From NCBI GenBank assembly GCA_964512075.1, contig CAZEID010000020.1:1-35764 (forward strand): a stretch of DNA of 35,764 nucleotides. Reading direction: 5' to 3'. The notes beneath the pieces were generated by a model, which saw nothing but the letters and a program-made list of their open reading frames with translations, ran no database searches and was not told the origin of the DNA. The position numbers were made by a program, and so were the translations under genes. This document shows positions 14,732-23,010 of the stretch, in pieces. This DNA comes from CAZEID01 sp964512075 (lineage in GTDB: Bacteria; Patescibacteriota; WWE3; 9FT-COMBO-53-11). Position 1 is the stretch's first letter. Every line of letters begins with the position of its first letter.

Positions 14732-15427
14732 CTATTGAGGCTTTTCCTTCGGCTCTTTTTCTGGGGCTTCCTCGGGGGAGGGACCTTCGCGGCCTTCCTC
14801 TCCTTCCGGTTTCTCCTCAAGTGCCTCCACGGCGGCCACGGCTTCTTCTTCCGCCACGGGCGCTTCTTCAGCCTCCTCGGCTTGCGGGTAATCCAGCTTG
14901 ACAACTGGTTCTTCTGGTTCGTGGCCGGGAACCGTAATCTTGCTCCGGTCAATCGGTAGTTGCGAAATAGTAATCCCGGAGCCAATTTCAGTTAGACCCG
15001 AGACATTTATTTTGATTTCGCGGGGAAGGTCTTGGGGGAGACACTCGACTTCAATTTCGTCTAGAAGGGTGAGAAGAATGGCCTCCCCAGACTTGACCGG
15101 GGCGGCTTCGCCCTCAACGATAATTGGGACGGTTGCGGTAACCTTCTCACCGGCCCCCACCCGGCGAAGGTCCGCGTGGAGGGGTTTGCCGAGGGGGTCG
15201 TGCTGAACTTCGGTAATCAAAACTTTTTCTTTCTCGCCGTCAAATTCCAAGTCAAGGAGGGTGGACTCCCCCGCCTCCGCGTAGATTTTTTGGAACTCAC
15301 CCAGCGGTACTTCCAGGGGAACTGCCTCTTTCTTTCCTCCGAAAAGAACCGCGGGCAAAATACCGCGGCGGCGAAGGGCCTTCACCTTTTTACCAGAAAT
15401 TGTCCGTTTTTTGGCGGTTATTTTCAT
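14732..15427 (-). CDS. rplY: 50S ribosomal protein L25 (Ctc/TL5 form)
   Basis: A 231-residue protein of the long L25/TL5/Ctc type that binds 5S rRNA. The N-terminal L25 domain (MKITAKKRTISGKKVKALRR, then GILPAVLFGGKKEAVPLEV) is followed by the TL5 beta domain. That domain contains TEVQHDPLGKPLHADLRRV and a DEIEVECLPQDLPREIKINV stretch. The last 55 residues are a low-complexity tail of Glu, Ala, Pro and Lys. Such acidic tails are common in this family. Its start has no Shine-Dalgarno but has an extended -10 nine bases upstream. Confidence 0.95.
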   Translation of the reverse strand: MKITAKKRTISGKKVKALRRRGILPAVLFGGKKEAVPLEVPLGEFQKIYAEAGESTLLDLEFDGEKEKVLITEVQHDPLGKPLHADLRRVGAGEKVTATVPIIVEGEAAPVKSGEAILLTLLDEIEVECLPQDLPREIKINVSGLTEIGSGITISQLPIDRSKITVPGHEPEEPVVKLDYPQAEEAEEAPVAEEEAVAAVEALEEKPEGEEGREGPSPEEAPEKEPKEKPQ

Positions 15428-15436
15428 CGCTGAAAA

Positions 15437-15445
15437 ATTTTAACA
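15437..15445 (-). promoter_or_regulatory. extended -10 element of rplY, 9 nt before the ATG
   Basis: On the minus strand TGT-TAAAAT ends nine bases before the rplY ATG (15427). There is no Shine-Dalgarno and no convincing -35. The spacing puts the transcription start at about the start codon. The same nine-base string, TGTTAAAAT, stands before the tRNA-Cys gene at 28257-28265. Confidence 0.5.
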
Positions 15446-15584
15446 CGGCCGCAAAACTCAAAAATTTCTTCCTCGGGAGAACTGGTCGGTCCCAGTACCG
15501 AGCGTTGACAAAGGGTTGCGAAAACTCGCGTTAGCGCGGACAAGCACCGGGAAAACTTCCTAAGGCTTTGGTAACTGCTGCGGT

Positions 15585-16277
15585 TTAGCGTAAGTGCGTT
15601 TCGATTGCGGTGCGGATTTCGGCGAAGACCTCCTCCTCGCGACGGCTCCCATCAATTACTACGGTAGGGAAGCGGTGGCGCAAGAACTCGAGGGCGGGCA
15701 GGGTCCGCTCTTGGAACTCGGCTAAGCGGGTTTCTAGCCGAGAGATTTTCCAGGTCTCCTTCAGGTCATTCGCTTGGGGGATAATTTGGCCGCACTCCGG
15801 GCAAGGTTGCCCGGCAGAATCTCGCGTGGTGGGGTAACGGCAAGTGGGGTTGGCGCAAACAATTCTCTTTAGGCTCCGCCGCCGGGCCTCTTCCTCGGAG
15901 ATCTCCAGAACCAATACGAGGATTCGCTCTCGCCCGTATTCTTTGACCAATTGGGGCGCAATTGTCCGAGCCTCTCGCAGAGTTCGCGGCGATCCCGAGA
16001 GGATAATTCCCTTTCCTTCCTTGGAGTAGTGGCGCAGGCGCTCAACTACCAGTCCCGCTACCCAAGTTGGGGTGTTCAGTTTTCCGGCAAAATAAATGGC
16101 GCGTTGCTTTTGCACCGCCGGATCTTCGGCGAAAGCGGGATCGGTCACCCGGCGGTAGATCTCCCCGCCGGTGTCAAAGTGCACAAAATTCGGAAACCGT
16201 TTGGCCAAACGGAAAGCTTGAGTTCCCTTACCGGCTCCTGGCAGGCCCATTAGCAAGATTGCCCCTGGTTTCATCAT
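15585..16277 (-). CDS. adk: Adenylate kinase-family nucleoside monophosphate kinase
   Basis: A 230-residue P-loop kinase of the adenylate kinase family, interconverting ATP+AMP and ADP. It has P-loop LMGLPGAGKGTQ near the start, an NMP-binding region (HFDTGGEIYRR), and a zinc-type LID with four cysteines (CANPTC...CPECG). The usual DGFPRT motif reads SGSPRT at about residues 95-100, so the Mg-positioning Asp and the Phe are both replaced. Family members in related organisms also vary here. The ATG overlaps the stop of the DUF4012 gene by 4 nt. Substrate specificity for AMP is therefore likely but not certain. Confidence 0.85.
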   Translation of the reverse strand: MMKPGAILLMGLPGAGKGTQAFRLAKRFPNFVHFDTGGEIYRRVTDPAFAEDPAVQKQRAIYFAGKLNTPTWVAGLVVERLRHYSKEGKGIILSGSPRTLREARTIAPQLVKEYGRERILVLVLEISEEEARRRSLKRIVCANPTCRYPTTRDSAGQPCPECGQIIPQANDLKETWKISRLETRLAEFQERTLPALEFLRHRFPTVVIDGSRREEEVFAEIRTAIETHLR

Positions 16278-18835
16278 CTTTCTTTTAGCTCAATCTCGAA
16301 GTTGAGATCCCGATCCATCTTTCCTTCGAAGAGGAGGCGATTGTCGGTCTTTTGGAGATTAGTAGAGGAAGCGTCTCGGCCAGCCGGGAGCTCAAAAGTG
16401 AAGTGGAAAAGATCCTCCACCGAGCCAGGCTGTTTTTGAGCTACTAGCCGGTAGCTCCGAATTGTTTGAAAACTGAAGTTTTCCGGTAGCGTATAAGTTA
16501 GCTGAAATTCGGTGGTGGCGGAGTGCGGAATGGAAAAGTAGGCCGCAAAGCCCTGTTTTCCATCTTGTTTAAAGGGAAAGACCTGGTGGTAGGGGCTTCC
16601 ATTCAATTTGGCTCCCATAAGGCGGGAGCCGTCCGGCGTGAGGACTAAAAGCAAGTTGTTAATGCTATTAGAGGGCCAAGCATTAGTGCCGGTGTGATTC
16701 CAGGTAACGGTCGTATCGGCCCACACCTTTCCTTGCTTGTCCGGGCTGAAAATTCGGTAGTCGATCGACCGTTTTATCCAAACCCCGTTCACTTTCGCGG
16801 AGTAGTTGTTATCGAAGACGGCGAGATAGTCGCCGGTGGCGGAGACAACTTGGCCATCCACCCTCAATTCCGAGAGAGCTTGCGGAAGCCCCCCGTTTTT
16901 AAGGTAGAGCAGGATGTTTCGGTCGCGGCTTGCTTGCCAGACCGCCTTCGCCAAGCGCGCGTAATCTTCTTTTCCTAAAGAAAAGATCCTCTCCAGCAGT
17001 CCTTCCCCCAAAGCCTGCATCACCCGCTTCTTCTTGGTGGAGCCCGCGAAAAAGTCCTTTTCGACCTCTTCGGTAACCACGGCAAAAAGGGAGTCCGCAT
17101 CTACCTTTCTTCCGATTTCGGAAAGTTCGAATCCTCCGGTGATCTCTAGAAGATTCTCGGCAAGGGGGAGCGTTACCCCGATCACGCCATCGATCGGAGT
17201 CTGCTGGGCGGCCTCAAAGATCATTGCGACATTTTGGCCTGTCCTGACGAACGATGGTTCGACATTGGTTTCGAAAAGAGGAATAGCAGTACGGCCGAGA
17301 AATTTGGTGTCGGCCGGGTGCGCGAGGGCTTTAGCCGCATTAGTGAATTGGTAGGAATCAAAAAAATTGAGTTTTTTGATTTCCCCCCGAAGAAGTTGGA
17401 GGTGGGCTAGAGATCCGATGAAACCTCCGCCAGAGCGAAGCTCCGTCGAGTTCTCGAAAAGGATAAGATAGTTGCGCTCTCCCGAGTATCCCAGCAAATC
17501 ATCCAGCTCTTGGGCGAAAGCTTGGCCAAATTGGACAGCCGCCAGAGCCTCTCTAATTAAAGTTTCGGTCGAGTTGGCAACCTTCTGCAGGAGTCGGGGA
17601 GCCGGCGACTGGGCTTCCAGCCAGGCAAAGGTGAGATGGCTCTCCGCCGAGGAAAAAGCGGCCGCGAGGTTGCGGAAATCCTCTGAACTCTGGGGGGTAG
17701 GGATTTCTCCCCTCTGGCTTTTGAGTAGGTTTTCCAATGCCGTGGTGATCACCGGTCCTTCCTCGGCAAGGTCCGCGGTCGCGCGCGAGGCCTCGGCCAG
17801 CGCTCGGGCCAAAGGAGACCACCGGCCGATTCGGTCTAGGTTGGTTGCCGCGGAGGCCGCGGCGGCTCGGATCCGAGGGAAATCCAGTTTTTCGGTCGCT
17901 TGTTTCAATTGGCTAAGGCGGTAGGCCGCGAGGCCGATGGAGCTGCCGAAATACAAGATGGGAGAGAAAATGATTAAGGAGATCGCGGCGATTCGCAGCG
18001 TTCGGGAAGAGGGCCGGCGGAGTCCCGCCCCAATTTTAGGGAGCCGAATCAGGGGTAGGCGCAGGTGTGGGAGGCGAATTTCCGCTCGAGCGCGGGGAGC
18101 AGGCGGGGCGGATTTGAGAATGGTCAAGATCCCTTCCCGGAAGGGAGTCTTGATTTTGAATTCGGGGAGAGATTTTCCAGGAATCTCCCTTCTTTCGGGT
18201 GTGGCGGAGAGCCCCCGGTGGAAATTGATCTCGTGTCGTCCGCCCCCCAGCTCGTAAAGAAGTTTGGCGATGAATTCGGCGGTAATCGCTACGCTGGGGG
18301 CGAGGGCGTAAGTTTCCCCCGCGGCGGCTTTTTCAACTGCGAGGGCGATCCCCTCTAAAGCGTCCGCAGTGAAAAGATAGTAATCGCGGTCCTTTCCCTC
18401 CCCGTAAAGCGTTAGAATATTCCCTTCAGCGAACTCGGTGATGAGATGGCCAAGCGCGCCAGAGTCTCGCAGGGGAATGCCGGGACCGTAGATGCGGCCG
18501 AGGTTTAGGATTGTAATTTCAGCTTCGTCGCGGCGGGCGGCTTCTTCGGCCAGAGTTTGGGCGAAGCGAGCGGCTTCTTCGTAAAGTTTCTCATCCAGCT
18601 GGCGAACTACCAGAATCAGGCGACCTCGGTCCTTTTTGACCTTTTCCAAAAGGAGGCGCGTCCCCTCAGCCAAATGGGCCGGGTCCCGGGCCAGTTGAAT
18701 AATAAGGTCGTAAGGAGCGCGGGGGGGATCCCCCTCCCAAAGAATCGTGACAGTATGGCCCTGTCGCTCTAGAACGGTTTTTAAGCTTTTGGTAAACTCT
18801 TTTTCCCCGTAAGCGAGCAAAACGCGGCGGTGCAT
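16274..18835 (-). CDS. epimerase-like domain fused to membrane-anchored DUF4012 protein
   Basis: An 853-residue fusion. Residues 1-230 resemble a nucleotide-sugar epimerase/SDR protein, with ILNLGRIYGPGIPLRDSGAL and a KDRDYYLFTADALEGIALAV segment. The glycine-rich NAD motif at the N-terminus is not recognisable and the catalytic YxxxK is not seen, so this part may be non-catalytic. A membrane segment lies at about 281-303. The remaining 550 residues are DUF4012, with NYLILFENSTELRSGGGFIG at 455-474. DUF4012 is a predicted extracytoplasmic domain of unknown function, frequent in Candidate Phyla Radiation and some Actinobacteria. Placement of the epimerase-like part inside and DUF4012 outside is inferred. 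It is translationally coupled to adk downstream. Confidence 0.85.
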   Translation of the reverse strand: MHRRVLLAYGEKEFTKSLKTVLERQGHTVTILWEGDPPRAPYDLIIQLARDPAHLAEGTRLLLEKVKKDRGRLILVVRQLDEKLYEEAARFAQTLAEEAARRDEAEITILNLGRIYGPGIPLRDSGALGHLITEFAEGNILTLYGEGKDRDYYLFTADALEGIALAVEKAAAGETYALAPSVAITAEFIAKLLYELGGGRHEINFHRGLSATPERREIPGKSLPEFKIKTPFREGILTILKSAPPAPRARAEIRLPHLRLPLIRLPKIGAGLRRPSSRTLRIAAISLIIFSPILYFGSSIGLAAYRLSQLKQATEKLDFPRIRAAAASAATNLDRIGRWSPLARALAEASRATADLAEEGPVITTALENLLKSQRGEIPTPQSSEDFRNLAAAFSSAESHLTFAWLEAQSPAPRLLQKVANSTETLIREALAAVQFGQAFAQELDDLLGYSGERNYLILFENSTELRSGGGFIGSLAHLQLLRGEIKKLNFFDSYQFTNAAKALAHPADTKFLGRTAIPLFETNVEPSFVRTGQNVAMIFEAAQQTPIDGVIGVTLPLAENLLEITGGFELSEIGRKVDADSLFAVVTEEVEKDFFAGSTKKKRVMQALGEGLLERIFSLGKEDYARLAKAVWQASRDRNILLYLKNGGLPQALSELRVDGQVVSATGDYLAVFDNNYSAKVNGVWIKRSIDYRIFSPDKQGKVWADTTVTWNHTGTNAWPSNSINNLLLVLTPDGSRLMGAKLNGSPYHQVFPFKQDGKQGFAAYFSIPHSATTEFQLTYTLPENFSFQTIRSYRLVAQKQPGSVEDLFHFTFELPAGRDASSTNLQKTDNRLLFEGKMDRDLNFEIELKER

Positions 18836-18861
18836 GTCTTCGCTTCATTCTAGCTAATCTC

Positions 18862-18870
18862 TGCTATCAT
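18862..18870 (+). promoter_or_regulatory. extended -10 element of the RNase HI gene
   Basis: TGC-TATCAT ends nine bases before the ATG at 18880. There is no Shine-Dalgarno between them, and no recognisable -35. This is the same arrangement as at valS and rplY and suggests a leaderless transcript. The 44-nt gap is shared with the divergent DUF4012 gene, which has TAGAAT 11 nt before its own ATG. Confidence 0.5.
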
Positions 18871-18879
18871 CGGGATAAC

Positions 18880-19287
18880 ATGCGTCTTTTCCTTTTCGCT
18901 GACGGAGCCTCGCGCGGGAATCCTGGTCCGGCCGCGGCCGGGATCGTATTGAAAGATGAGCAGGGGAAGATTTTGGTAGAAGACCACTGCTTTCTAGGGC
19001 GAATGACTAACAATGAAGCTGAGTATCGGGCGTTATTGTTCGGTTTGCGGCGAGCCCAAACTTTACCAGAGGTAGAAGAGTTGGTGGTGTTGATGGATTC
19101 TGAACTGGTGGTTTCCCAGCTGCAAGGAGCTTACAAAATCCGGGCCCCCCACCTCTACCGATTGTTGGTTGAGGCGAAGGCTAAGGAGCGGATCTTTCCC
19201 AAGGTTCACTACCGATTGATTCCGCGAGAGAAAAACGCCCGTGCAGACGCCCTCGCTAATCTCGCTCTCAACCAGGTTGGGAGATAA
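18880..19287 (+). CDS. rnhA: Ribonuclease HI-family protein
   Basis: A 135-residue RNase H fold protein. All four metal-binding acidic residues are in place: D8 (FADGASRGNPGPAAAG), E48 (TNNEAEYRALLFGL), D73 (VVLMDSELVVSQLQG) and D123 (NARADALANLAL). It hydrolyses the RNA strand of RNA-DNA hybrids. The short form lacks the basic handle region of E. coli RNase HI, as do many archaeal-like and Candidate Phyla Radiation members. It is followed by a 74-nt gap and then the nucleotidyltransferase gene. Confidence 0.93.
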   Translation: MRLFLFADGASRGNPGPAAAGIVLKDEQGKILVEDHCFLGRMTNNEAEYRALLFGLRRAQTLPEVEELVVLMDSELVVSQLQGAYKIRAPHLYRLLVEAKAKERIFPKVHYRLIPREKNARADALANLALNQVGR

Positions 19288-19361
19288 AATGGGTAAAGTG
19301 AGGTTGGGGTTTTAGGTCTCGGGTTTTGTTTTGGGAAAACGTGGCGCGGGCTACTTAACGG

Positions 19362-20267
19362 ATGGCTTCGGACTTATCACTTGCGGTTTTGAAGACTCTT
19401 TGCTACCGCGATTTATTTGACTACCCTTTAACGGAGAGGGAATTGCAGGAGTTCTTGGTGGAAGAAGTTGCCCATCTTGAAGATGTTCGACGCACTCTCG
19501 CCCGACTAGTGGCGGAAGGTCGGATTGGCCAAACGGGAGCTTTTTTCCATCTCCTGGGGCGAGAGCGGATTAGTCGAACAAGGCGAGAGCGGGAGAAAAT
19601 TAGCGCGCAAAAATGGCAGAGAGCCCACCGCTTATCCCGACTGCTCCGATTTTTTCCCTGGGTTCGGGCGGTTTTTTTGACCGGAGCGGTGGCCGCTGGC
19701 AATGCCGAAGAGAAGTCCGACCTCGACTTTCTGGTTGTGACGCGAAAGAATCGAGTTTGGCTCACCCGGCTATTTTCGTACCTGCTTTTTACTCTTTTGG
19801 GGGTTCGGCGTCGGCGCGAGCAGAAAGTTGCCCCCGACCGAGTCTGTTTGAACATGTTCCTGGCGGAGACCGCCTTGGTGGTGCCGGAGGAGGAGCGCAA
19901 TCTTTTTACCGCTCATGAAGTTGCGTTGGCCCGGCCCCTCTGGGCCAAAGATTATCTCCACCTCCGCTTTTTGGGGGAAAATACTTGGGTGAGAGATTTT
20001 CTCCCAAATTTGGCAGTTCCTGAAATTAAGATTCCGGCGCGCCCGGCCTCCAGCATTTTACGGCGCGGGATAGATTTGGTCCTTTCGGGGGCGGATCTGT
20101 TTCTTCACCAGCTGCAGTTGCTTTACATGGCCCGGCACCGGACGCGGGAGACGGTTGAGCGGCAGCGGGTTCTTTTTCATCCGGTTGACCTGGCCCACCA
20201 AGTTTTGGCTGCTTACCGGGTCAAACTGTATTCGGAGATGCATCGGAATCCAATTTTTAAGAGATGA
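19362..20267 (+). CDS. nucleotidyltransferase-domain protein with helix-turn-helix-like N-terminus
   Basis: A 301-residue protein. The first 70 residues (VLKTLCYRDLFDYPLTEREL, then VRRTLARLVAEGRI) look like a winged-helix domain. A minimal nucleotidyltransferase core follows, with the pattern GAVAAGNAEEKSDLDFLVV at 108-126 in place of the GSxxxGxxxxxSDxDxxV motif. The two aspartates D120 and D122 would bind metal. The C-terminal half is helical with no recognised domain. The substrate is unknown. Possibilities include a small molecule, a tRNA, or a toxin-like role, but no partner antitoxin is visible. It is coupled by a 4-nt overlap (ATGA) to the DNA glycosylase gene. Confidence 0.75.
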   Translation: MASDLSLAVLKTLCYRDLFDYPLTERELQEFLVEEVAHLEDVRRTLARLVAEGRIGQTGAFFHLLGRERISRTRREREKISAQKWQRAHRLSRLLRFFPWVRAVFLTGAVAAGNAEEKSDLDFLVVTRKNRVWLTRLFSYLLFTLLGVRRRREQKVAPDRVCLNMFLAETALVVPEEERNLFTAHEVALARPLWAKDYLHLRFLGENTWVRDFLPNLAVPEIKIPARPASSILRRGIDLVLSGADLFLHQLQLLYMARHRTRETVERQRVLFHPVDLAHQVLAAYRVKLYSEMHRNPIFKR

Positions 20268-20824
20268 GGAAGCGCTTGCCGCGGTCTTTCTTTGCCCGGC
20301 CCGCATTGGCAGTGGCCCCCGAGCTCTTAGGAAAGTTCTTAGTCCGGCGGCTACCCAATGGTGCCGTTAAGGAGGGAATGGTCACGGAAGTGGAAGCTTA
20401 TATCGGTCCGGCTGACCAGGCCTCTCACGCGGCGGGCGGCCGGCGAACATCGCGCAACGAGGTGATGTACGGTCCGCCCGGCCAAGCCTACGTCTACTTC
20501 ACCTACGGGATGCACTGGTTGCTGAACGTAGTCACTGCGAAGAGAGGGGATCCGCAGGCAGTGTTGATTCGAGGGCTGAATGTTATCTCCGGCCCCGCCC
20601 GCTTGACCAAGCTTTTGGGGATCGACGGGGAGCTCAACGGCGAGGATTTGGTTGGCAGTTCCCAGCTTTGGTTCGAAGATCGCGGTGTCCGAATTCGCCC
20701 GACCGAGATTGAAAGGACCCCCCGGGTCGGAGTGGGGTACGCGGGGGACTGGAAGGACAAACCTTTCCGCCTTGTTCTTAAGCGCTCTCAAGCTCCGCGG
20801 GGAGGAAGGCCCTCCAGAGTATGA
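20264..20824 (+). CDS. mpg: DNA-3-methyladenine glycosylase (AAG/MPG family)
   Basis: A 186-residue alkyladenine DNA glycosylase. Family features are LPRSFFARPALAVAPELLGK at the start, the catalytic glutamate in VTEVEAYIGPADQASHA, the YGPPGQAYVYFTYGMHWLLN segment, and the QAVLIRGL and GPARLTKLLGI stretches. It removes 3-methyladenine and related bases to start base excision repair. The ATG overlaps the nucleotidyltransferase stop by 4 nt. The C-terminus ends in a short basic tail. Confidence 0.94.
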   Translation: MRKRLPRSFFARPALAVAPELLGKFLVRRLPNGAVKEGMVTEVEAYIGPADQASHAAGGRRTSRNEVMYGPPGQAYVYFTYGMHWLLNVVTAKRGDPQAVLIRGLNVISGPARLTKLLGIDGELNGEDLVGSSQLWFEDRGVRIRPTEIERTPRVGVGYAGDWKDKPFRLVLKRSQAPRGGRPSRV

Positions 20825-20888
20825 TTGTTTTCCGATGTTTTGAGGAGGGTTTCCTTCCTTTTGTTCGGGGAAAAGACCTCTTAGGGGC

Positions 20889-20917
20889 TTGACTTTTGCA
20901 GGCGTCGTGCCTAAAAT
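20889..20917 (+). promoter_or_regulatory. groES-groEL promoter
   Basis: TTGACT (20889-20894), a 17-nt spacer and TAAAAT (20912-20917) form a good sigma70-type promoter, with a leader of about 50 nt before the groES ATG at 20975. No CIRCE element (TTAGCACTC-N9-GAGTGCTAA) occurs here, so HrcA control is not indicated. Confidence 0.8.
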
Positions 20918-20974
20918 TGTCCCGCAGGCCCCTGCCCAAAGCTTACTTCACTGTGGGCTTTGTTTATTCAAGCG

Positions 20975-21265
20975 ATGAAGTTGAATATTAAGCCACTTTT
21001 GGACAATGTTTTGATTGAGCCATTAGAGCGGGAGACTCAACTCCCCTCCGGTTTGGTGATTCCCGATACTGCCAAAGAGAAGCCCCAGGAGGGGAAAGTG
21101 GTAGCAGTGGGTCCTGGCAAGATGGAGAAGGGGGAGATGATTAAGCCCCAAGTTAAAGTCGGTGACCGAGTAATTTACAAGCGCTATGGGGGAGATGAGC
21201 TAAAAATTGATGGTAAGGACTATTTGATAGTTTCGGCGGACGATATTCTTGCCGTCATCGAGTAA
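20975..21265 (+). CDS. groES: Co-chaperonin GroES
   Basis: A 96-residue GroES. The start is the ATG at 20975 (MKLNIKPLLDNVLIEPLERE). A TTG 15 nt upstream gives five extra residues without family support. It shows the mobile-loop region around ERETQLPSGLVIPDTAKEKP and the core GKVVAVGPGK, VKVGDRVIYKRYGG and DYLIVSADDILAVIE. It caps GroEL during folding. It is separated from groEL by a single base. Confidence 0.97.
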   Translation: MKLNIKPLLDNVLIEPLERETQLPSGLVIPDTAKEKPQEGKVVAVGPGKMEKGEMIKPQVKVGDRVIYKRYGGDELKIDGKDYLIVSADDILAVIE

Positions 21266-21266
21266 G

Positions 21267-22898
21267 ATGCCTAAGCAGATTATTTACGCGGAAGAAGCCC
21301 GCGAGAAAATGAAAATCGGAATTGATAAGCTCGCCCGGGCCGTGGTGACCACCTTGGGCCCGAAGGGCCGAAATGTTGCGATCGACAAGAAGTGGGGAGC
21401 GCCCAACGTTGTTCATGATGGGGTGACGGTGGCAAAAGAGATTGAACTGGAGGACCCGTTTGAGAATATGGGGGCCCAGTTGGTGCAAGAGGCGGCCAGC
21501 AAGACTAATGATGTCGCCGGCGACGGAACCACTACCGCGACCCTTTTAGCTCAACAGATTGTGACCGAAGGGATGAAGGCCATTGCGGCCGGGGCGAACC
21601 CAATGCTGCTCAAGCGCGGAATTGAAGAAGCCGTTAATTTAGTCGTCGAGCAGATTAAGAAGATGGCCAAGCCGATCCGGACTAAGGAGGAGAAAGCCCA
21701 GATCGCCACAATTTCCGCCCAAGATCCGACGATTGGGTCGTTGATTGCGGAAGCGTTTGAGAAGGTGGGTGACAACGGCGTGGTGACTGTCGAGGAGGGC
21801 AAGGGAATGGAAACTTCGGTGGATTACAAGGACGGAATGGTTCTCGACAAAGGTTACGCCTCTCCTTACTTCATCACCGATTCTGAACGGCTCGAGGCCG
21901 TGATCGAAAATCCTCGCATTCTGGTAACTGACGCCAAACTTTCTTCAATGAATGATCTGCTCCCCTTGCTAGAGGGAGTGGTAAAGGTTTCTAAAGATTT
22001 GGTTTTCATCGCAGATGACATTGACGGGGAGGCGCTCGCAACTCTGATCGTCAACAAGCTTCGCGGCACGATTAATGTGGTCGCAATTAAGGCCCCGGGG
22101 TTTGGCGATCGGCGGAAAGAAATGTTGCAAGACATCGCGGTCCTAACTGGCGCAACTTACATCAGTGAGGAAACGGGTCGAAAGCTAGATTCGGTTACAG
22201 TTGAGGACCTCGGTTCGGCCGATCGGGTGATCGCTGGCAAGGAGGAGTCAATCATTGTCGGAGGGCATGGCAAGAAGGCGGATATCAGTGCTCGGATTGA
22301 GTCTCTCAAGAAGGAAATTGCGCAAACGACCTCCGAGTACGACAAGGAAAAGCTTGAAGAGCGCCTAGCGAAGCTTTCCGGCGGGGTGGCGGTAGTTTCG
22401 GTCGGGGCCGCAACCGAAGTGGAGATGAAGGAGAAGAAGCACCGGGTGACCGACGCCTACGAAGCGACCCGGGCCGCGTTGGAGGAAGGAATTGTTGTGG
22501 GCGGAGGAGTGGCGCTCTTGCGGGCCCGGCGGGTTTTGGAGAAGGTGCCCCAGAAAGGTGATGTCGAGACTGGCTACAAAATTGTTTACGATGCGTTGGA
22601 CAAGCCGATTCGAGCGATTGTGGCCAACGCGGGCGCCGATGCGGGGTATGTGGTTGCCGAGGTGGAAAAGAAGAGCGGGCCCGAGGCCCCAACTTACGGT
22701 TGGGACGCCCTTGCCGGCGAGTTTGGCGACCTGGTCAAGAAAGGAATTATTGACCCCGCGAAAGTAACTCGGTCGGCTCTGCAAAATGCCAGCTCGGTTG
22801 CGGTGATGGTTCTAACAACCGAGGCCCTGATCGCAGACAAGCCCGAAGAGAAGAAAGAAACCCCCGCCACGCCTTCCGGCGGAATGGGCGAATATTGA
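21267..22898 (+). CDS. groEL: Chaperonin GroEL
   Basis: A 543-residue Hsp60. The start is the ATG at 21267, giving MPKQIIYAEEAREKMKIGID. The ATP site motifs TTLGPKGRNVAIDKKWGAP and DVAGDGTTTATLLAQ are intact, and the apical and hinge signatures (VAIKAPGFGDRRKEMLQDIA, VGGGVALLRA) are as expected. The flexible tail is short: it ends in a single GGM motif (GGMGEY) instead of repeated GGM. It folds client proteins with GroES from the gene before it. No strong T-rich terminator follows; an 8-bp hairpin lies 26 nt downstream. Confidence 0.98.
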   Translation: MPKQIIYAEEAREKMKIGIDKLARAVVTTLGPKGRNVAIDKKWGAPNVVHDGVTVAKEIELEDPFENMGAQLVQEAASKTNDVAGDGTTTATLLAQQIVTEGMKAIAAGANPMLLKRGIEEAVNLVVEQIKKMAKPIRTKEEKAQIATISAQDPTIGSLIAEAFEKVGDNGVVTVEEGKGMETSVDYKDGMVLDKGYASPYFITDSERLEAVIENPRILVTDAKLSSMNDLLPLLEGVVKVSKDLVFIADDIDGEALATLIVNKLRGTINVVAIKAPGFGDRRKEMLQDIAVLTGATYISEETGRKLDSVTVEDLGSADRVIAGKEESIIVGGHGKKADISARIESLKKEIAQTTSEYDKEKLEERLAKLSGGVAVVSVGAATEVEMKEKKHRVTDAYEATRAALEEGIVVGGGVALLRARRVLEKVPQKGDVETGYKIVYDALDKPIRAIVANAGADAGYVVAEVEKKSGPEAPTYGWDALAGEFGDLVKKGIIDPAKVTRSALQNASSVAVMVLTTEALIADKPEEKKETPATPSGGMGEY

Positions 22899-22923
22899 TC
22901 TGAATTTTCTCCTTGCTTTTCTT

Positions 22924-22948
22924 GGAACGTAGACATTATTTACGTTCC
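22924..22948. promoter_or_regulatory. 8-bp hairpin between groEL and the next promoter
   Basis: GGAACGTA (22924-22931) and TACGTTCC (22941-22948) pair perfectly around a 9-nt loop. The T run expected of an intrinsic terminator is nearly absent. The repeat ends directly at the -35 of the next promoter, so an operator role is an alternative to a weak groEL terminator. Confidence 0.45.
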
Positions 22949-22977
22949 TTGCCGACCCCGACTTCCTGTGGTATAAG
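22949..22977 (+). promoter_or_regulatory. promoter of the small membrane protein gene at 23011
   Basis: TTGCCG (22949-22954), a 17-nt spacer and TATAAG (22972-22977) give a fair sigma70-type promoter. The expected transcription start is about 26 nt before the GTG at 23011, leaving room for the GAAGGAG ribosome binding site. Confidence 0.65.
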
Positions 22978-23010
22978 TTAGCTATCTTTTCGGTTGGGAA
23001 GGAGAGCGAC

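Noticed and set aside
15505..15510. Perfect TTGACA on the plus strand in the rplY-adk gap
   Set aside because: There is no -10 at 16-18 nt (the site reads CGCGTT) and no plus-strand gene follows.
20825..20974. Possible CIRCE/HrcA operator before groES
   Set aside because: No TTAGCACTC-N9-GAGTGCTAA repeat is present; only small unrelated hairpins occur in the leader.
22306..22784. Two long minus-strand ORFs inside groEL
   Set aside because: They are antisense to a highly conserved gene, low-complexity and Arg/Pro/Ser-rich, and without ribosome binding sites.
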